NCBI RefSeq assembly: GCF_026427595.1
Contig: NZ_CP101527.1
Location: 3,529,001-3,593,000, forward strand
DNA from: Alkalimarinus sediminis
Lineage (GTDB): Bacteria > Pseudomonadota > Gammaproteobacteria > Pseudomonadales > Oleiphilaceae
Length of the DNA: 64,000 bases
Direction of reading: 5' to 3'
The position numbers were made by a program, and so were the translations under genes. Each line of letters begins with the position of its first letter. The first letter of the stretch is position 1. The notes under the pieces are model-generated. The model did no database searches. It worked only from the letters and a program-made list of their open reading frames with translations, and was not told the DNA's origin. Positions 8,780-18,636 of this stretch are shown here, one piece after another.

Positions 8780-10609
8780 CTAAGGATTAAACTGATCCAA
8801 AATATTGCCCATCGCGACAGAGTTAAACTCATACCCCGTCCATTCGGTCACCGCGCCTGCAGGTGTATATTCGCCTGCTCTGAGGTACCCGTCTATCACA
8901 GTGAAAAACACCTCTGTTGGTCCATCGCTATACCATTCGTCCAGTTTCTTCATTTTGGCGGGGATTTGAATAGCGACGACAGTAATGCCCGGTGATGCGT
9001 CTCTTATTTCCCAAATTGAGTTAATAATCGACGAGCTGTTGTTAAGGTTTATTTTTACAGTGCCACTTAGGCTGCCGGCATTCTCTCGGTTTAGAGTGAC
9101 CGTATAGTTGCTGGTATGAATTGCTTTATCGTTAGTGCCTGAGAAAAGCTCTTCAATGCTCCGCAACTCAACTCTTGGGTCACCTGATGTGACGTTATTA
9201 CAGTTGGTTGTCTCATCTATCCATGGAATGGTGGTTCCAACACATGAATTGAAGTCATTATCCAAACTAACCCGATAAATATCGGCACTCGCCATCACTG
9301 AAGATAAGTACGCTTTAGCGCCTGAACTAAAAGCCGCATTGGAACCGGCGACCTCATTAACAATGTCCTCTGATATATTCAGGTTTTTATTGCTGGCTAA
9401 AAAAGGCACTATTTTTTTGCCTGCAATATCAAGCTGGATAAATGAGACCACTTCTAGCGGCATAAGTGCGATTTGGTTAGGTGCAACTTCGGTTTGCGTA
9501 GAGCCCGTCTTTTTCGCGTCATGATAAACCCATTTGCCATCAACCAGCATATCGGAATGGTTCCAGTAAAAGTTGGGTGATGATACCGGTGTCCATACCC
9601 CTGATTGATAAGCTTTTTGGCTATGCTCCCAGTCATATGTCAGGTCGGCATTGACACTCAGTATGATGGTATCGTTCTCGTAGGTGCAACGCCCACTATC
9701 GCAGTCATACTTATCGATACTGGATAAACCACCGTCTTTCTCAAAAACAGTCTTTATGTCAAAGTTTTTGGTTGACGCTTTAACTTCCGTTTCTTTTTCC
9801 AATCGACTTTTAATGTTAGCGGTATTCAATTGAACATCTAAAGCAGCCAGTTCGTTTTCAGTAAAGGCACTATCATCTGCTTTTGCAGTGGCAACCACCT
9901 TAATGCTCGCTAATTGAGAGAAGACATGCTGTACCAGTAAATTATGAATAGCCACTGACTGCTCATCAACACTCAATCCTTCACGCTGAGCTGCTTCATT
10001 AAATGTTTGATGATTCTGTCCTAAGATATAAGCGGCAATTTGTGCGATTTTATGAAGCTGTTGATAAGGCGCTTCATTAGCTCCCTTAATATAATCATTA
10101 AACAAACTCATGTTTGAGCGATCAAAAGCCATGTTTTGCTTTACAATCTGTTCAGCGTCACCTTCGGTCGTTTTTAACATGTCCATAGTGGTATGAACTA
10201 AGGTAGTAAGTGGGCTGACAAAAGCGTATTTGCCGGGAGGGCTTGTTAATACATAGCTTTTGCCTACTGCACTACCCGTATCTTCATCAATAGTAGAGGC
10301 ACTCACTTCAACTACGACGGCATGCTTTGCAGCATCTTCAGCAGTCACATTGAGTAGCGTATATTGGCCATTAGTGCCCGAAGTGGCGGTTGGCTCGCTT
10401 TGATCACAGCGCTTGTTGTCATTCATATCAAGACACACTGTAGCCCCATAAAGGTAGCCGTCAGCGACCGCACCTGAAATAGACGCACTTGAACTGTCTG
10501 AACTTTTTGCAACCGAAGGGGAGGAACTTCCACCTGACCCACCACCGCAACCGGTAACTGCCAGACTTAAAATAGAAGAGAAGAGTAGCGCTTTAGAGTT
10601 TACATCCAT
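8780..10609 (-). CDS. Hypothetical GGGSGG lipoprotein
   Basis: A 609-residue exported lipoprotein of unknown function. The N-terminus has a short positive/hydrophobic stretch and the lipobox LAVTGC, so Cys21 would be lipidated. A Gly/Ser linker follows. Residues about 43-90 resemble a carboxypeptidase-regulatory or SdrD-like beta-sandwich: SGAVADGYLYGATVCLD, then a D-x-N-D-N-x-x-C-D segment that could bind calcium. The rest has no motif I recognise; several paired cysteines (for example CDSGRC) suggest disulfides in the periplasm or at the surface. The gene stands alone, divergent from the PilJ-domain gene, with a terminator candidate downstream. The start at 10609 has only a weak GGTGA ribosome site. 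Export is sure; function unknown. Confidence 0.85.
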   Translation of the reverse strand: MDVNSKALLFSSILSLAVTGCGGGSGGSSSPSVAKSSDSSSASISGAVADGYLYGATVCLDMNDNKRCDQSEPTATSGTNGQYTLLNVTAEDAAKHAVVVEVSASTIDEDTGSAVGKSYVLTSPPGKYAFVSPLTTLVHTTMDMLKTTEGDAEQIVKQNMAFDRSNMSLFNDYIKGANEAPYQQLHKIAQIAAYILGQNHQTFNEAAQREGLSVDEQSVAIHNLLVQHVFSQLASIKVVATAKADDSAFTENELAALDVQLNTANIKSRLEKETEVKASTKNFDIKTVFEKDGGLSSIDKYDCDSGRCTYENDTIILSVNADLTYDWEHSQKAYQSGVWTPVSSPNFYWNHSDMLVDGKWVYHDAKKTGSTQTEVAPNQIALMPLEVVSFIQLDIAGKKIVPFLASNKNLNISEDIVNEVAGSNAAFSSGAKAYLSSVMASADIYRVSLDNDFNSCVGTTIPWIDETTNCNNVTSGDPRVELRSIEELFSGTNDKAIHTSNYTVTLNRENAGSLSGTVKINLNNSSSIINSIWEIRDASPGITVVAIQIPAKMKKLDEWYSDGPTEVFFTVIDGYLRAGEYTPAGAVTEWTGYEFNSVAMGNILDQFNP

Positions 10610-10953
10610 GTTGGTTCACCATTTACAACTTAGAACAACGGTTGGGCATGAACCTTTCTATTATCGCATCCATGCCATAGAAATATAAAAGTTTTGATGT
10701 TTTCTGAGTCATCAAACTTGCGGTGCGCAGTATACACCAAAAAACTGTTCAAAACCTGAACAAAATATCATTTTTTATAAAATGGGCGCGGGGGTGGTAA
10801 ATGTTACTCTGACCCCAATTAAGTTTACATTTTCGCACTACTTGCACCACTCGATTTTACACATACCACTAAAATCTCATCTATGCTGTTATCTGAGGAT
10901 TTTTAAACGCTGTTCCTTTTTTGAAAATTTTCTATATAGCATAAGGATTTCCT
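10610..10953. promoter_or_regulatory. Divergent intergenic region with a TGTTCA palindrome
   Basis: This 344-bp gap separates the divergent lipoprotein and PilJ-domain genes and must hold both promoters. The clearest element is TGTTCA-N5-TGAACA at 10746-10762, an operator-like inverted repeat, followed by an AT-rich stretch. No convincing gene, RNA or strong -35/-10 pair seen. A short open frame at 10782-10967 runs into the next gene and looks like chance. Confidence 0.4.
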
Positions 10954-11796
10954 ATGAATTATTTTAATAAGAGCGTCAGCATCAGGGTCAACAGCTTATC
11001 TCCCTTACCCCTTTATTTCTTTGCCTTTCTTGTGATGTCTGGCGCTTTGCTGATCACAAGTTACTCCCCTCCGTTAAATGCGCAAGAACTTACGATTGAT
11101 TCTGCAATCAATAAGGCTGGGCGGCAGCGAATGTTGACTCAGAGGATTTTAAAATCATACCTGTTGATCGGCCAGAATGTGGATGTCGACTCTGCGCAAA
11201 GACAGTTGGATCAAAGCATTGCCTTGTTTGAGCAGCAGCTAGACGAGCTCGGAGAGTTCACCACCGATAAAGGGGTAACAAAGTCTTTAGATCGAGTGCA
11301 AAGACAATGGCAGCAATTTCGCCAAAGGGTGCTAGAAGAACCTAACACCAAGAACGCTATCAGTATTATTAATGAAGGTGATGAGCTTCTGGTAAGCTGT
11401 GAAAAAGTCGTTAAAAACCTTGAATTGATGGCTAACTCTAATAAAGGCAAAATCATTAACCTCTCTGGGCGTCAGCGTATGCTCTCTCAACGTATCGGCA
11501 TGTTATATGCAGCCCATAGTTGGGGGGTAGACAATCGAGAGATTAGTAAGAATTTAGAGATAGCGATTAAGGAGTATGATGAAGCACTTGTTCGCCTGCA
11601 GGCTGCACCGATTAATACTAAAAAAATATCTGATGCCCTCGCTAAAGTCGCATCTAAATGGGAGTTTTCACGATCAGGGTTTAGTCAAATGGATAATGAA
11701 CGATATGTGCCTTTTATTATCCAGATGACAACTGAGTCAATGTTGAAAAAAATGAATGATATAACCGGAATGTATGAAGCGCTCGGGGAGAGTTAA
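10954..11796 (+). CDS. Tandem PilJ-domain periplasmic protein
   Basis: A 280-residue protein with an N-terminal membrane segment or signal sequence (about residues 18-44, ending PLNAQ). Two copies of the PilJ N-terminal sensor module follow. Each opens with the helix motif GRQRML(T/S)QR, at residues 56-64 and 172-180. This module is the ligand-sensing helical bundle of PilJ chemotaxis transducers and is related to the NarX nitrate sensor domain. No HAMP, methyl-accepting, kinase or GGDEF region follows, so this is a free-standing sensory or binding protein. Cys150 lies between the modules. The start has AAGGA 5-6 bp upstream, and a strong terminator follows. Ligand and partner are unknown. 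Confidence 0.85.
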   Translation: MNYFNKSVSIRVNSLSPLPLYFFAFLVMSGALLITSYSPPLNAQELTIDSAINKAGRQRMLTQRILKSYLLIGQNVDVDSAQRQLDQSIALFEQQLDELGEFTTDKGVTKSLDRVQRQWQQFRQRVLEEPNTKNAISIINEGDELLVSCEKVVKNLELMANSNKGKIINLSGRQRMLSQRIGMLYAAHSWGVDNREISKNLEIAIKEYDEALVRLQAAPINTKKISDALAKVASKWEFSRSGFSQMDNERYVPFIIQMTTESMLKKMNDITGMYEALGES

Positions 11797-11851
11797 CGTA
11801 ATAAGCCCTCGCTTTGTAAAACATAACGTAAATTACGTCATATCTTTGCAT

Positions 11852-11884
11852 AAAAAACGGGCCACTAAAGGCCCGTTTTTTTTA
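11852..11884. terminator. Bidirectional rho-independent terminator
   Basis: The stem ACGGGCC/GGCCCGT (11857-11863 and 11870-11876) with loop ACTAAA is flanked by A-runs on the left and T-runs on the right. It can end both the PilJ-domain gene and the convergent TRAP binding-protein gene. Confidence 0.9.
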
Positions 11885-11897
11885 TATTGTATCAACC

Positions 11898-13007
11898 CTA
11901 GCGAGCGTTGATGTAGGCTTTTTCAGATATTTCATGATACTGAATAACACCATCACGGAACGCTTTGTAAGAGTCGTAAACTTTGGCGATTGCAGGGTCG
12001 CTATCGGCAATCTCTTTGATCGCATTTTCAGAGATCACCTGTAACTCATCCAATACATCTTTAGGGAATTTACGAATTTCAACGTTGTGCTTAGTGGTAA
12101 GCTCTATTAACGCTGAGTTATTGCGTGCGGTATATTCATCTAGCATATCTTGATTGGCTACACGCGCAGCATTCTCTACAATGGCTTGCAGGTCTGCTGG
12201 CAGCTTTTCGAACGCTTTTTTGTTTACCGTTATCTCTAGCGCTGTACCTGGCTCATGCCAACCTGGGAAATAGTAATATTTAGCCGCTTTATGAAGACCA
12301 AACGCTAGATCATTATAGGGGCCTACCCATTCAGTCGCATCAATAGTACCCGTTTGTAACGCAGTAAAGATCTCGCCGCCAGGTAAGTTAACGGGAGTGC
12401 CACCGGCTCTTTGCAGTACTTCACCACCCAAGCCTGGAATGCGCATTTTTAAGCCTTTTAGGTCATCAAGAGAGTTAATCTCTTTGTTAAACCAACCACC
12501 CATTTGTACGCCCGTGTTGCCACCTGCAAACGGTATTACACCAAAAGGCTCATAGGCTTCACGCCATAATTCAAGACCACCACCGTAGTGAATCCAACCA
12601 TTGTACTCTTGAGCATTCAAACCAAAAGGAACCGTTGAAAAAAACTGTGCCGCCGGAATTTTACCTTTCCAGTAATAAGCCGCACTATGGCCAACCTCTG
12701 CGGTACCTTGTGATACCGCATCGAATACTTCTAACGGTGGAACTAGCTCGCCACCGCCATAGACTTTAACCGTTAAACGCCCATTACTCATGCGGTTAAC
12801 TTCTTTAGCAAAACGCTCTGGTGCTTCACCTAACCCGGGGAAGTTCTTAGGCCAAGAGGTGACTAGCTTCCACTTAAATGTTTCTTGGGCGGCTGCCGGC
12901 TGTGCGGTTTGCTTGCTATCAGCTGCCTTATCTGACGGTGAACAAGCTGAAAGCACCGCCCCTAAAACGCTCGCTCCTACGACGGTGAATAGATGTCGTC
13001 TTTTCAT
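11898..13007 (-). CDS. TRAP transporter substrate-binding protein, TakP/2-oxoacid type
   Basis: A 369-residue DctP-superfamily periplasmic binding protein. The N-terminus has MKRRHLF then a hydrophobic stretch ending in lipobox LSAC (Cys22), so it is probably a lipoprotein; the Arg pair is Tat-like. The mature part begins with the WKLVTSWPKNFPG signature. It contains the GPYNDLAFGLHKAAKYYY and GWHEPG segments of the TakP subfamily, which binds 2-oxo acids or lactate. The DctP selectivity arginine lies in the GLKMRIPG region. The start has AGGAGAAAG just upstream. No dctQ or dctM membrane genes are adjacent, so it must work with a distant permease. Subfamily is confident; the ligand is inferred. 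Confidence 0.9.
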   Translation of the reverse strand: MKRRHLFTVVGASVLGAVLSACSPSDKAADSKQTAQPAAAQETFKWKLVTSWPKNFPGLGEAPERFAKEVNRMSNGRLTVKVYGGGELVPPLEVFDAVSQGTAEVGHSAAYYWKGKIPAAQFFSTVPFGLNAQEYNGWIHYGGGLELWREAYEPFGVIPFAGGNTGVQMGGWFNKEINSLDDLKGLKMRIPGLGGEVLQRAGGTPVNLPGGEIFTALQTGTIDATEWVGPYNDLAFGLHKAAKYYYFPGWHEPGTALEITVNKKAFEKLPADLQAIVENAARVANQDMLDEYTARNNSALIELTTKHNVEIRKFPKDVLDELQVISENAIKEIADSDPAIAKVYDSYKAFRDGVIQYHEISEKAYINAR

Positions 13008-13066
13008 ACTTTCTCCTATTTTTTTGTTTTTTGTTTTCCTTATAAATGTCTACCCAAAAACTAACG

Positions 13067-13092
13067 GTCATTCCCGCCTTCGCAAAGATGAC
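13067..13092. repeat. Degenerate dispersed palindromic repeat remnant
   Basis: GTCATTCCCGCCTTCGC followed by an imperfect returning arm ending in ATGAC resembles the widespread GTCATTCCCGC...GGGAATGAC palindromes scattered between genes in many proteobacteria. The right arm has decayed. It lies in the 151-bp gap between uvrD and the TRAP gene. Only one copy is visible here. Confidence 0.35.
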
Positions 13093-13158
13093 AAGAAGAT
13101 ACCATTACGGTGTTTCAGGGTGGGCACTAATTAATTGCTCCTGCCTTATAATTTGTAC

Positions 13159-15327
13159 TTATAATGCCTCCAACTTAGCATATGACATAACTAACCATTT
13201 ACTCCCTTCACTGAGGAAGTTAACCTGAATTCTGGCATGAGGCCCCTGACCTTCATAATTTAAAACCGTCCCCTCTCCAAAAATTGGATGGCTCACCAAC
13301 TGTCCTAATTGAAACGCGGCTTCGCTTGATGCTGCAGTGGCCCAACTTTCATCATTAGCACGCTGAAAGCTCACTGGCCGCGTTACGGTATTCTTTAATC
13401 GAACTTCCTGAATTAATGATGCCGGTATTTCGCGAATAAAGGGTGATACAGCATGGTATTTTTCTTGCCCATACAGCCTTCTAGTTTCGGCGTGAGTCAT
13501 TACCAACTTCTCCATCGCGCGGGTGATACCCACATAACAGAGTCGCCGTTCTTCTTCGATTCTGCCTGGCTCTTCTGCAGAGCGACTATGAGGGAATAAC
13601 CCCTCTTCCATACCCACCATAAAGACAAGCGGGTACTCAAGACCTTTAGCAGAGTGAAGCGTCATCATTTGCACGCTATCTTCATGCTCTTCAGCCTGAT
13701 TTTCGCCTGCATCAAGCGCAGCTTGGGCAATAAAGGCAGAAAGCGGCTCCATCTCTTCATCATCTGCTTCGAAGTCTCGGGTTGCGTTAATCAGTTCATT
13801 TAAGTTCTCTACCCGAGCCTGGCCTTTTTCACCCTTCTCACTACCATGAAACTCTTTTAACATGCTTTCGTTGATCACTTTTTCAACTAGAGTATGTAGC
13901 GGCAAATCAGTTGCACCGTCAGCTAAATCTTCGATTACATCAATAAATTTTTGTACTGCGTTGGCAGCTCTACCTCTCAAGCTACCTAACGAGATCATCT
14001 CATTACAGGCTTGCCAAAGTGTGACCGACTCATTTCGAGCATGATCACGAATATCAGAGATGGTTTTGTTACCAATCCCCCTCGGAGGCACATTAATAAC
14101 CCGCTCGACGGCTGCATCATCATGACGATAGTGAACCAGTCTAATATAGGCGAGCGCATTTCTGATTTCCATTCGATCATAAAAACGAAGCCCGCCATAA
14201 ACCCGATAAGGGACCTGCTGTCGAATAAAGGCATCTTCTATCACCCGCGACTGGGCATTTGAGCGATAAAGTATGGCCACATCCGATCTGAGGTTACCTT
14301 TTTTGACCCAGTCATCGATGCAGTCGGCAACATAGTTTGCTTCATCTTGCTCATTAAAGGCAGAATAGAGATCAATCGGTTCGCCTTCATTTTCTTCAGT
14401 CCATAGCTGTTTACCTAAGCGGCTGCCATTGTTGGCGATCAAGCCGTTTGCAGCATCCAGAATAGTGCTAGTCGAGCGATAGTTGCGCTCTAGTTTTACC
14501 TGCATCGAATCGGCAAAGTCGTTTTGGAAGTGCTGGATATTTTCTATCTTGGCGCCTCGCCAGCCATAAATTGACTGGTCATCATCCCCTACGACGGTCA
14601 ACGGAATCCGATTACCTGCCAATACTCTGAGCCACGCATATTGAATGGTATTGGTATCTTGAAACTCATCAACCAAAATATGTCTAAATCGCTCTTGGTA
14701 ATGTGCCAACAGTTGAGGGTTATTAAGCCAAACCTCATGTGAGCGAAGTAGAAGCTCACCAAAATCAACCATACCAGAACGCTGACACTGCTCTTCATAG
14801 CCTTTATAGACTTGCGCCATGGTGCGCATATAGAGATCGCTAGTGGCCTCTATATATTCAGCGCGTATGCCTTCATCTTTTTGAGCATTAATAAACGACT
14901 GAGCTTGTCGCGGCGGCCACTTTGTTTCATCTAATTGAAGGTCTCGCATAACGCGCTTGATAACCCTAAGCTGATCATCAGAATCTATAATCTGAAAGTT
15001 CTCAGGAAGGTTAGCATCTCGCCAGTGGGCTCTTAGCAAGCGGTGAGCTATTCCGTGAAAGGTGCCAAACCATAAACCTCTCGGCGGCAGGTCTAATAGC
15101 TTCTCGATCCGCCCGCGCATCTCTTTTGCTGCTTTATTAGTAAACGTCACCGCCATGATGCTAGTAGGCGTAAGGCGCTCAATTTCCATCAGCCATGCAA
15201 TACGGTGCACTAGCACACGAGTTTTTCCGCTTCCTGCCCCCGCCAAAACCAACAGGTTTCGCATAGGTGCTGCTACAGCCTGTCGCTGCTCATCATTTAG
15301 GGAGTCAAGAATATGGGAAACATCCAT
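13159..15327 (-). CDS. uvrD: DNA helicase II UvrD
   Basis: A 722-residue superfamily 1A 3'-5' DNA helicase acting in nucleotide excision and mismatch repair. The first 50 residues match E. coli UvrD almost position for position (MDVSxxLDSLN start), and length is near the usual 720. Walker A AGAGSGKT is at 29-36; motif II appears as LVDEFQDTN, motif III as VGDDDQSIYGWRGA, and motifs V/VI as TLHSAKGLE and YVGITRA. The C-terminus (GEGTVLNYEGQG) is the Tudor-like extension that contacts UvrB or RNA polymerase in UvrD/PcrA. It is a single gene upstream of, and in the same direction as, the TRAP gene with a 151-bp gap, so probably a separate transcript. Very sure. Confidence 0.97.
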   Translation of the reverse strand: MDVSHILDSLNDEQRQAVAAPMRNLLVLAGAGSGKTRVLVHRIAWLMEIERLTPTSIMAVTFTNKAAKEMRGRIEKLLDLPPRGLWFGTFHGIAHRLLRAHWRDANLPENFQIIDSDDQLRVIKRVMRDLQLDETKWPPRQAQSFINAQKDEGIRAEYIEATSDLYMRTMAQVYKGYEEQCQRSGMVDFGELLLRSHEVWLNNPQLLAHYQERFRHILVDEFQDTNTIQYAWLRVLAGNRIPLTVVGDDDQSIYGWRGAKIENIQHFQNDFADSMQVKLERNYRSTSTILDAANGLIANNGSRLGKQLWTEENEGEPIDLYSAFNEQDEANYVADCIDDWVKKGNLRSDVAILYRSNAQSRVIEDAFIRQQVPYRVYGGLRFYDRMEIRNALAYIRLVHYRHDDAAVERVINVPPRGIGNKTISDIRDHARNESVTLWQACNEMISLGSLRGRAANAVQKFIDVIEDLADGATDLPLHTLVEKVINESMLKEFHGSEKGEKGQARVENLNELINATRDFEADDEEMEPLSAFIAQAALDAGENQAEEHEDSVQMMTLHSAKGLEYPLVFMVGMEEGLFPHSRSAEEPGRIEEERRLCYVGITRAMEKLVMTHAETRRLYGQEKYHAVSPFIREIPASLIQEVRLKNTVTRPVSFQRANDESWATAASSEAAFQLGQLVSHPIFGEGTVLNYEGQGPHARIQVNFLSEGSKWLVMSYAKLEAL

Positions 15328-15572
15328 TCAGTTAACCTGTCAAAAAAGTAAAATCTAAAATATCGTGTATTATCATAACAACAGTTCAATAAGTTATGAG
15401 TACCTAATCACAATTTAATAAGACATATCAAGCGGTAGATAGGTCAAAAAGTTAGAATGAGTAAAATACCACTGGATAATCATGTTCAACAGTGCTCATC
15501 TAACTTATAGCATTATCCCAAACGCTATCGTTAACTTCGACAGCATTCGGTTAAAAAGGGAATTATAACAAG

Positions 15573-18485
15573 ATGACAGGGCCAACCGAGCGCCACCCGT
15601 CACCAGAATTGCGTTTAATGACAGAGTTCTCTGCCCCTAAGCGTTCAACTATTTTATTGCATCAAATAAAAGCAAGCTACCGAGAGAGTTTGCCACTATT
15701 TGCAGCCTCAATCGGCTGTGCGATTATTGTCACGCTACTGCTGTGGAACGAGTATGTTCCTCACACGCTACTAGTAGGCTGGTTAGTCTCTACAACCCTC
15801 TTCTCACTGGTACAGATTGGTTGTATTATCAAATTTCGTTCAGTATCAGAGCAACGGTTTTCAATTAAGTTTTGGCATTCTTTGTTACTAGTAGGCTCTT
15901 TCATTAACGGAGCTCATTGGGGCTTTTCTGCGCTCACTATGTTGCCAGACACGATCGGTATAACGCAACTGATTGGGTTAATGTCCGTAGCTTCGCTTTT
16001 GGTATTTTCTACGACCGTTTTTACCACTAATATCAAGGCGTTTTTATGCTTCGTGGTACCGCCTTTTTTCTCACTTATTACACACACTCTCATAACCTTT
16101 TACAATTACGGCTACCCGTTTTTGTTTGTGGTAATCATGTTTGCAGGTTTTGTAATTTTCTCAGCCTACCGCCACTATAAAAACCGCGAACGCACACTCA
16201 TTAAAGAGCTTGAGAATGAGTCATTAATACAATACCTCGACAATGACAGACGGGTGGCCGAAGAACTAAACGAGCAATTAACTAACGAAGTACTGAGTCG
16301 TGAGAATGCTGAACAACAGCTACTCTCAGCACAAAAAACCCTCGAGCAAAATGTTGAGCAGCGCACTCGGGACTTAACCCTCACCAATGAGCGCCTTAAT
16401 CAACAGGTTGCCTTACGAAAAAGCATTAGTGATGCGTTAGTTAAAAGCCAAACACGACTATCACAAGCGATTGAAGCCTCACAACTCGGGTTATGGGATT
16501 GGGATCTGGTCTCAGGCACGGTCTATCAATCTGCATTTCATCAAGCATTCAAACAGCGAGAGCTAACCTCTACCGACTTTATCAACAACCTGCAGCAAGC
16601 GATTCACCCTCATGACTACCCTGGCGCAAAGCAGGCACTGAGTGACTATCTTAAAAACAAAAGCGAAGCCTACTATGTGCAATACCGAATAAAAGACGGT
16701 GAGGGTTGGCTCTGGATAGAAGATAGCGGCAAAGCAGTTAAGTTCGATGGCAGTGGTGTACCGATTAGAATGTTAGGCACTCGACGCAATATCAATGCTG
16801 AGAAAAAACGCGATGAACAGGTCAGGCTTGCCAAATCAGTATTCGACCACACCTCTGAGGGCATTTTTGTACTCGATTCAGACTTCTGTTTTATCTCCGT
16901 AAACCCGGCCTTCTGTGACATAACCGGTTACGCTAAAACAGATATTGAGGGGAACTGCTTTATTGAATTAAGCCATACCCCCAAAAAATACGAAGTCTTT
17001 GAGCAAGCAAAAGAGCAGATTAACAACAGCGGGCAGTGGCAAGCAGAAATTTTCGAAAAGCGAAAAGACGGTAACTACTTCCCGGCATGGATTCAGCTTA
17101 ACAGTATCATTAATAGCAATGGCCAAATCGAGTGTTATGCGGGGCTACTGTCTGATATATCTGCACGCAAAGAGGCAGATGAAAAGCTCAATTACCTTCT
17201 TAATTATGACGACCTAACCAGTTTGGCGAACCGCTCACTATTTAAAGATAGGCTTCACAATGCAGTGAATAAGTCTCGTAAGGATGACCTAAAATACAAC
17301 CTCATAATGGTCGACATCGATCGTTTTAAACAGATCAATGATAGTCTCGGCCATGAGACTGGAGACCTACTGTTAAAAGAGGTCTCTAAACGCATTACAG
17401 GTGCGGCTAAGTCCCCAGATACCATTGCACGTTTATCGAGCGATGAGTTTGCGATTCTGACTCAATATAACGCTGAAGATGCGGTCTCTTCACAAGCAGA
17501 GCAGATACTAACCGCAATCTCGGCCCCCTACTTTATCGCGGAGAACGAGCTACTCATATCATGTAGTATCGGTATCTCTCTATTGCCCGCAGATGCCCTA
17601 GAACTGCAACCACTGCTCCAACAGGCCGCTATGGCTACACAGCAGGCTAAGTATCTTGGTGGCAATAATATCCAGCTCTACCACCAAGGGCTCGAAAACC
17701 AATCCAAAGATTACATGGAGATTGAGGGTGAGCTCCGCAAAGCGATGCAAAACAATGAGCTAGAGGTTTTCTATCAGCCCAAAGTCAACGTTCACTCCCA
17801 GTGTATTGAGTCAGCCGAAGCGCTCGTGCGTTGGCAGCATCCTAAAAAAGGCGTTATTTCACCGGCAGAGTTTATTCACATTGCTGAAGATAGCGGGCTG
17901 ATAGCAGAGATTGGTGAGTTTGTGCTGCTAGAGTCATGCCTGCAAGCTAAGCAGTGGGCAGACAACGGAACAGCAGAGATTACTGTATCTGTTAATGTAT
18001 CAGCACACCAACTGAGACATGAAAATCTGGCACAAGCCGTTGGCAATGTTCTGAAAACGACCAAACTGCCTGAGAATCAATTAGAACTAGAGTTAACAGA
18101 AAGCTCACTGATGGAAAACTTGAGTGCAGCAACAGCACTGCTAAAAAGACTTAGTGATCTTGGCGTCAGCATTTCATTAGATGATTTCGGTACTGGTTAC
18201 TCATCACTCAGTCACCTAAAACGCTTCCCGGTAGATGGGCTAAAGATAGACCGTAGTTTTATTAAAGATATAACCTCAAAGCCAGAAGATGAAGCAATCG
18301 TGAATGCCATCATCGTTCTCGGCCACAGTCTTAACCTCAAGGTTATTGCTGAGGGCGTAGAAAGCAAAGAACAACTCGCCCTACTCGATCAACTGGGGTG
18401 TGATGAGATACAAGGCTACTTCATCGCAAAACCTCTCTCATCTCAGGACATGACAACCATGCTCTTGCAGCAAAAAAGCGGATAA
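15573..18485 (+). CDS. Membrane PAS-GGDEF-EAL cyclic-di-GMP protein, probable phosphodiesterase
   Basis: A 970-residue signalling protein. Residues about 40-210 hold five or six membrane helices (a MASE-like sensor of unknown ligand). A coiled coil (about 210-300) and two PAS domains (about 300-410 and 420-540) follow; the second contains FVLDSDFCFISVNPAFCDITGY. The GGDEF domain has its signature changed to SSDEF (622-626), and the inhibitory RxxD site reads KSPD, so cyclase activity is unlikely. The EAL domain looks complete: EALVRW (749-754), DDFGTGYSSL, KIDRSFI, AEGVES and QGYF. The likely net activity is cyclic-di-GMP hydrolysis, with the degenerate GGDEF perhaps binding GTP. It is divergent from uvrD. 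Domain calls are sure; the signal is unknown. Confidence 0.93.
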   Translation: MTGPTERHPSPELRLMTEFSAPKRSTILLHQIKASYRESLPLFAASIGCAIIVTLLLWNEYVPHTLLVGWLVSTTLFSLVQIGCIIKFRSVSEQRFSIKFWHSLLLVGSFINGAHWGFSALTMLPDTIGITQLIGLMSVASLLVFSTTVFTTNIKAFLCFVVPPFFSLITHTLITFYNYGYPFLFVVIMFAGFVIFSAYRHYKNRERTLIKELENESLIQYLDNDRRVAEELNEQLTNEVLSRENAEQQLLSAQKTLEQNVEQRTRDLTLTNERLNQQVALRKSISDALVKSQTRLSQAIEASQLGLWDWDLVSGTVYQSAFHQAFKQRELTSTDFINNLQQAIHPHDYPGAKQALSDYLKNKSEAYYVQYRIKDGEGWLWIEDSGKAVKFDGSGVPIRMLGTRRNINAEKKRDEQVRLAKSVFDHTSEGIFVLDSDFCFISVNPAFCDITGYAKTDIEGNCFIELSHTPKKYEVFEQAKEQINNSGQWQAEIFEKRKDGNYFPAWIQLNSIINSNGQIECYAGLLSDISARKEADEKLNYLLNYDDLTSLANRSLFKDRLHNAVNKSRKDDLKYNLIMVDIDRFKQINDSLGHETGDLLLKEVSKRITGAAKSPDTIARLSSDEFAILTQYNAEDAVSSQAEQILTAISAPYFIAENELLISCSIGISLLPADALELQPLLQQAAMATQQAKYLGGNNIQLYHQGLENQSKDYMEIEGELRKAMQNNELEVFYQPKVNVHSQCIESAEALVRWQHPKKGVISPAEFIHIAEDSGLIAEIGEFVLLESCLQAKQWADNGTAEITVSVNVSAHQLRHENLAQAVGNVLKTTKLPENQLELELTESSLMENLSAATALLKRLSDLGVSISLDDFGTGYSSLSHLKRFPVDGLKIDRSFIKDITSKPEDEAIVNAIIVLGHSLNLKVIAEGVESKEQLALLDQLGCDEIQGYFIAKPLSSQDMTTMLLQQKSG

Positions 18486-18636
18486 TTTTGGCTAAACACC
18501 GATTTATTTGTGACCTACCTCTCAAGAATCTCTAGAACTGTTAACTCTGTCACTTTAATTTCACCTCATTTCTATAACGTATACCCTGATCCTCAATATT
18601 AGGAATGTTGATCACTTCCGAAGGAGAAAGGTGCGC

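Noticed and set aside
10782-10967. Open frame before the PilJ-domain gene
   Set aside because: It overlaps the next gene's start in another frame, has no ribosome site and lies in a divergent promoter region.
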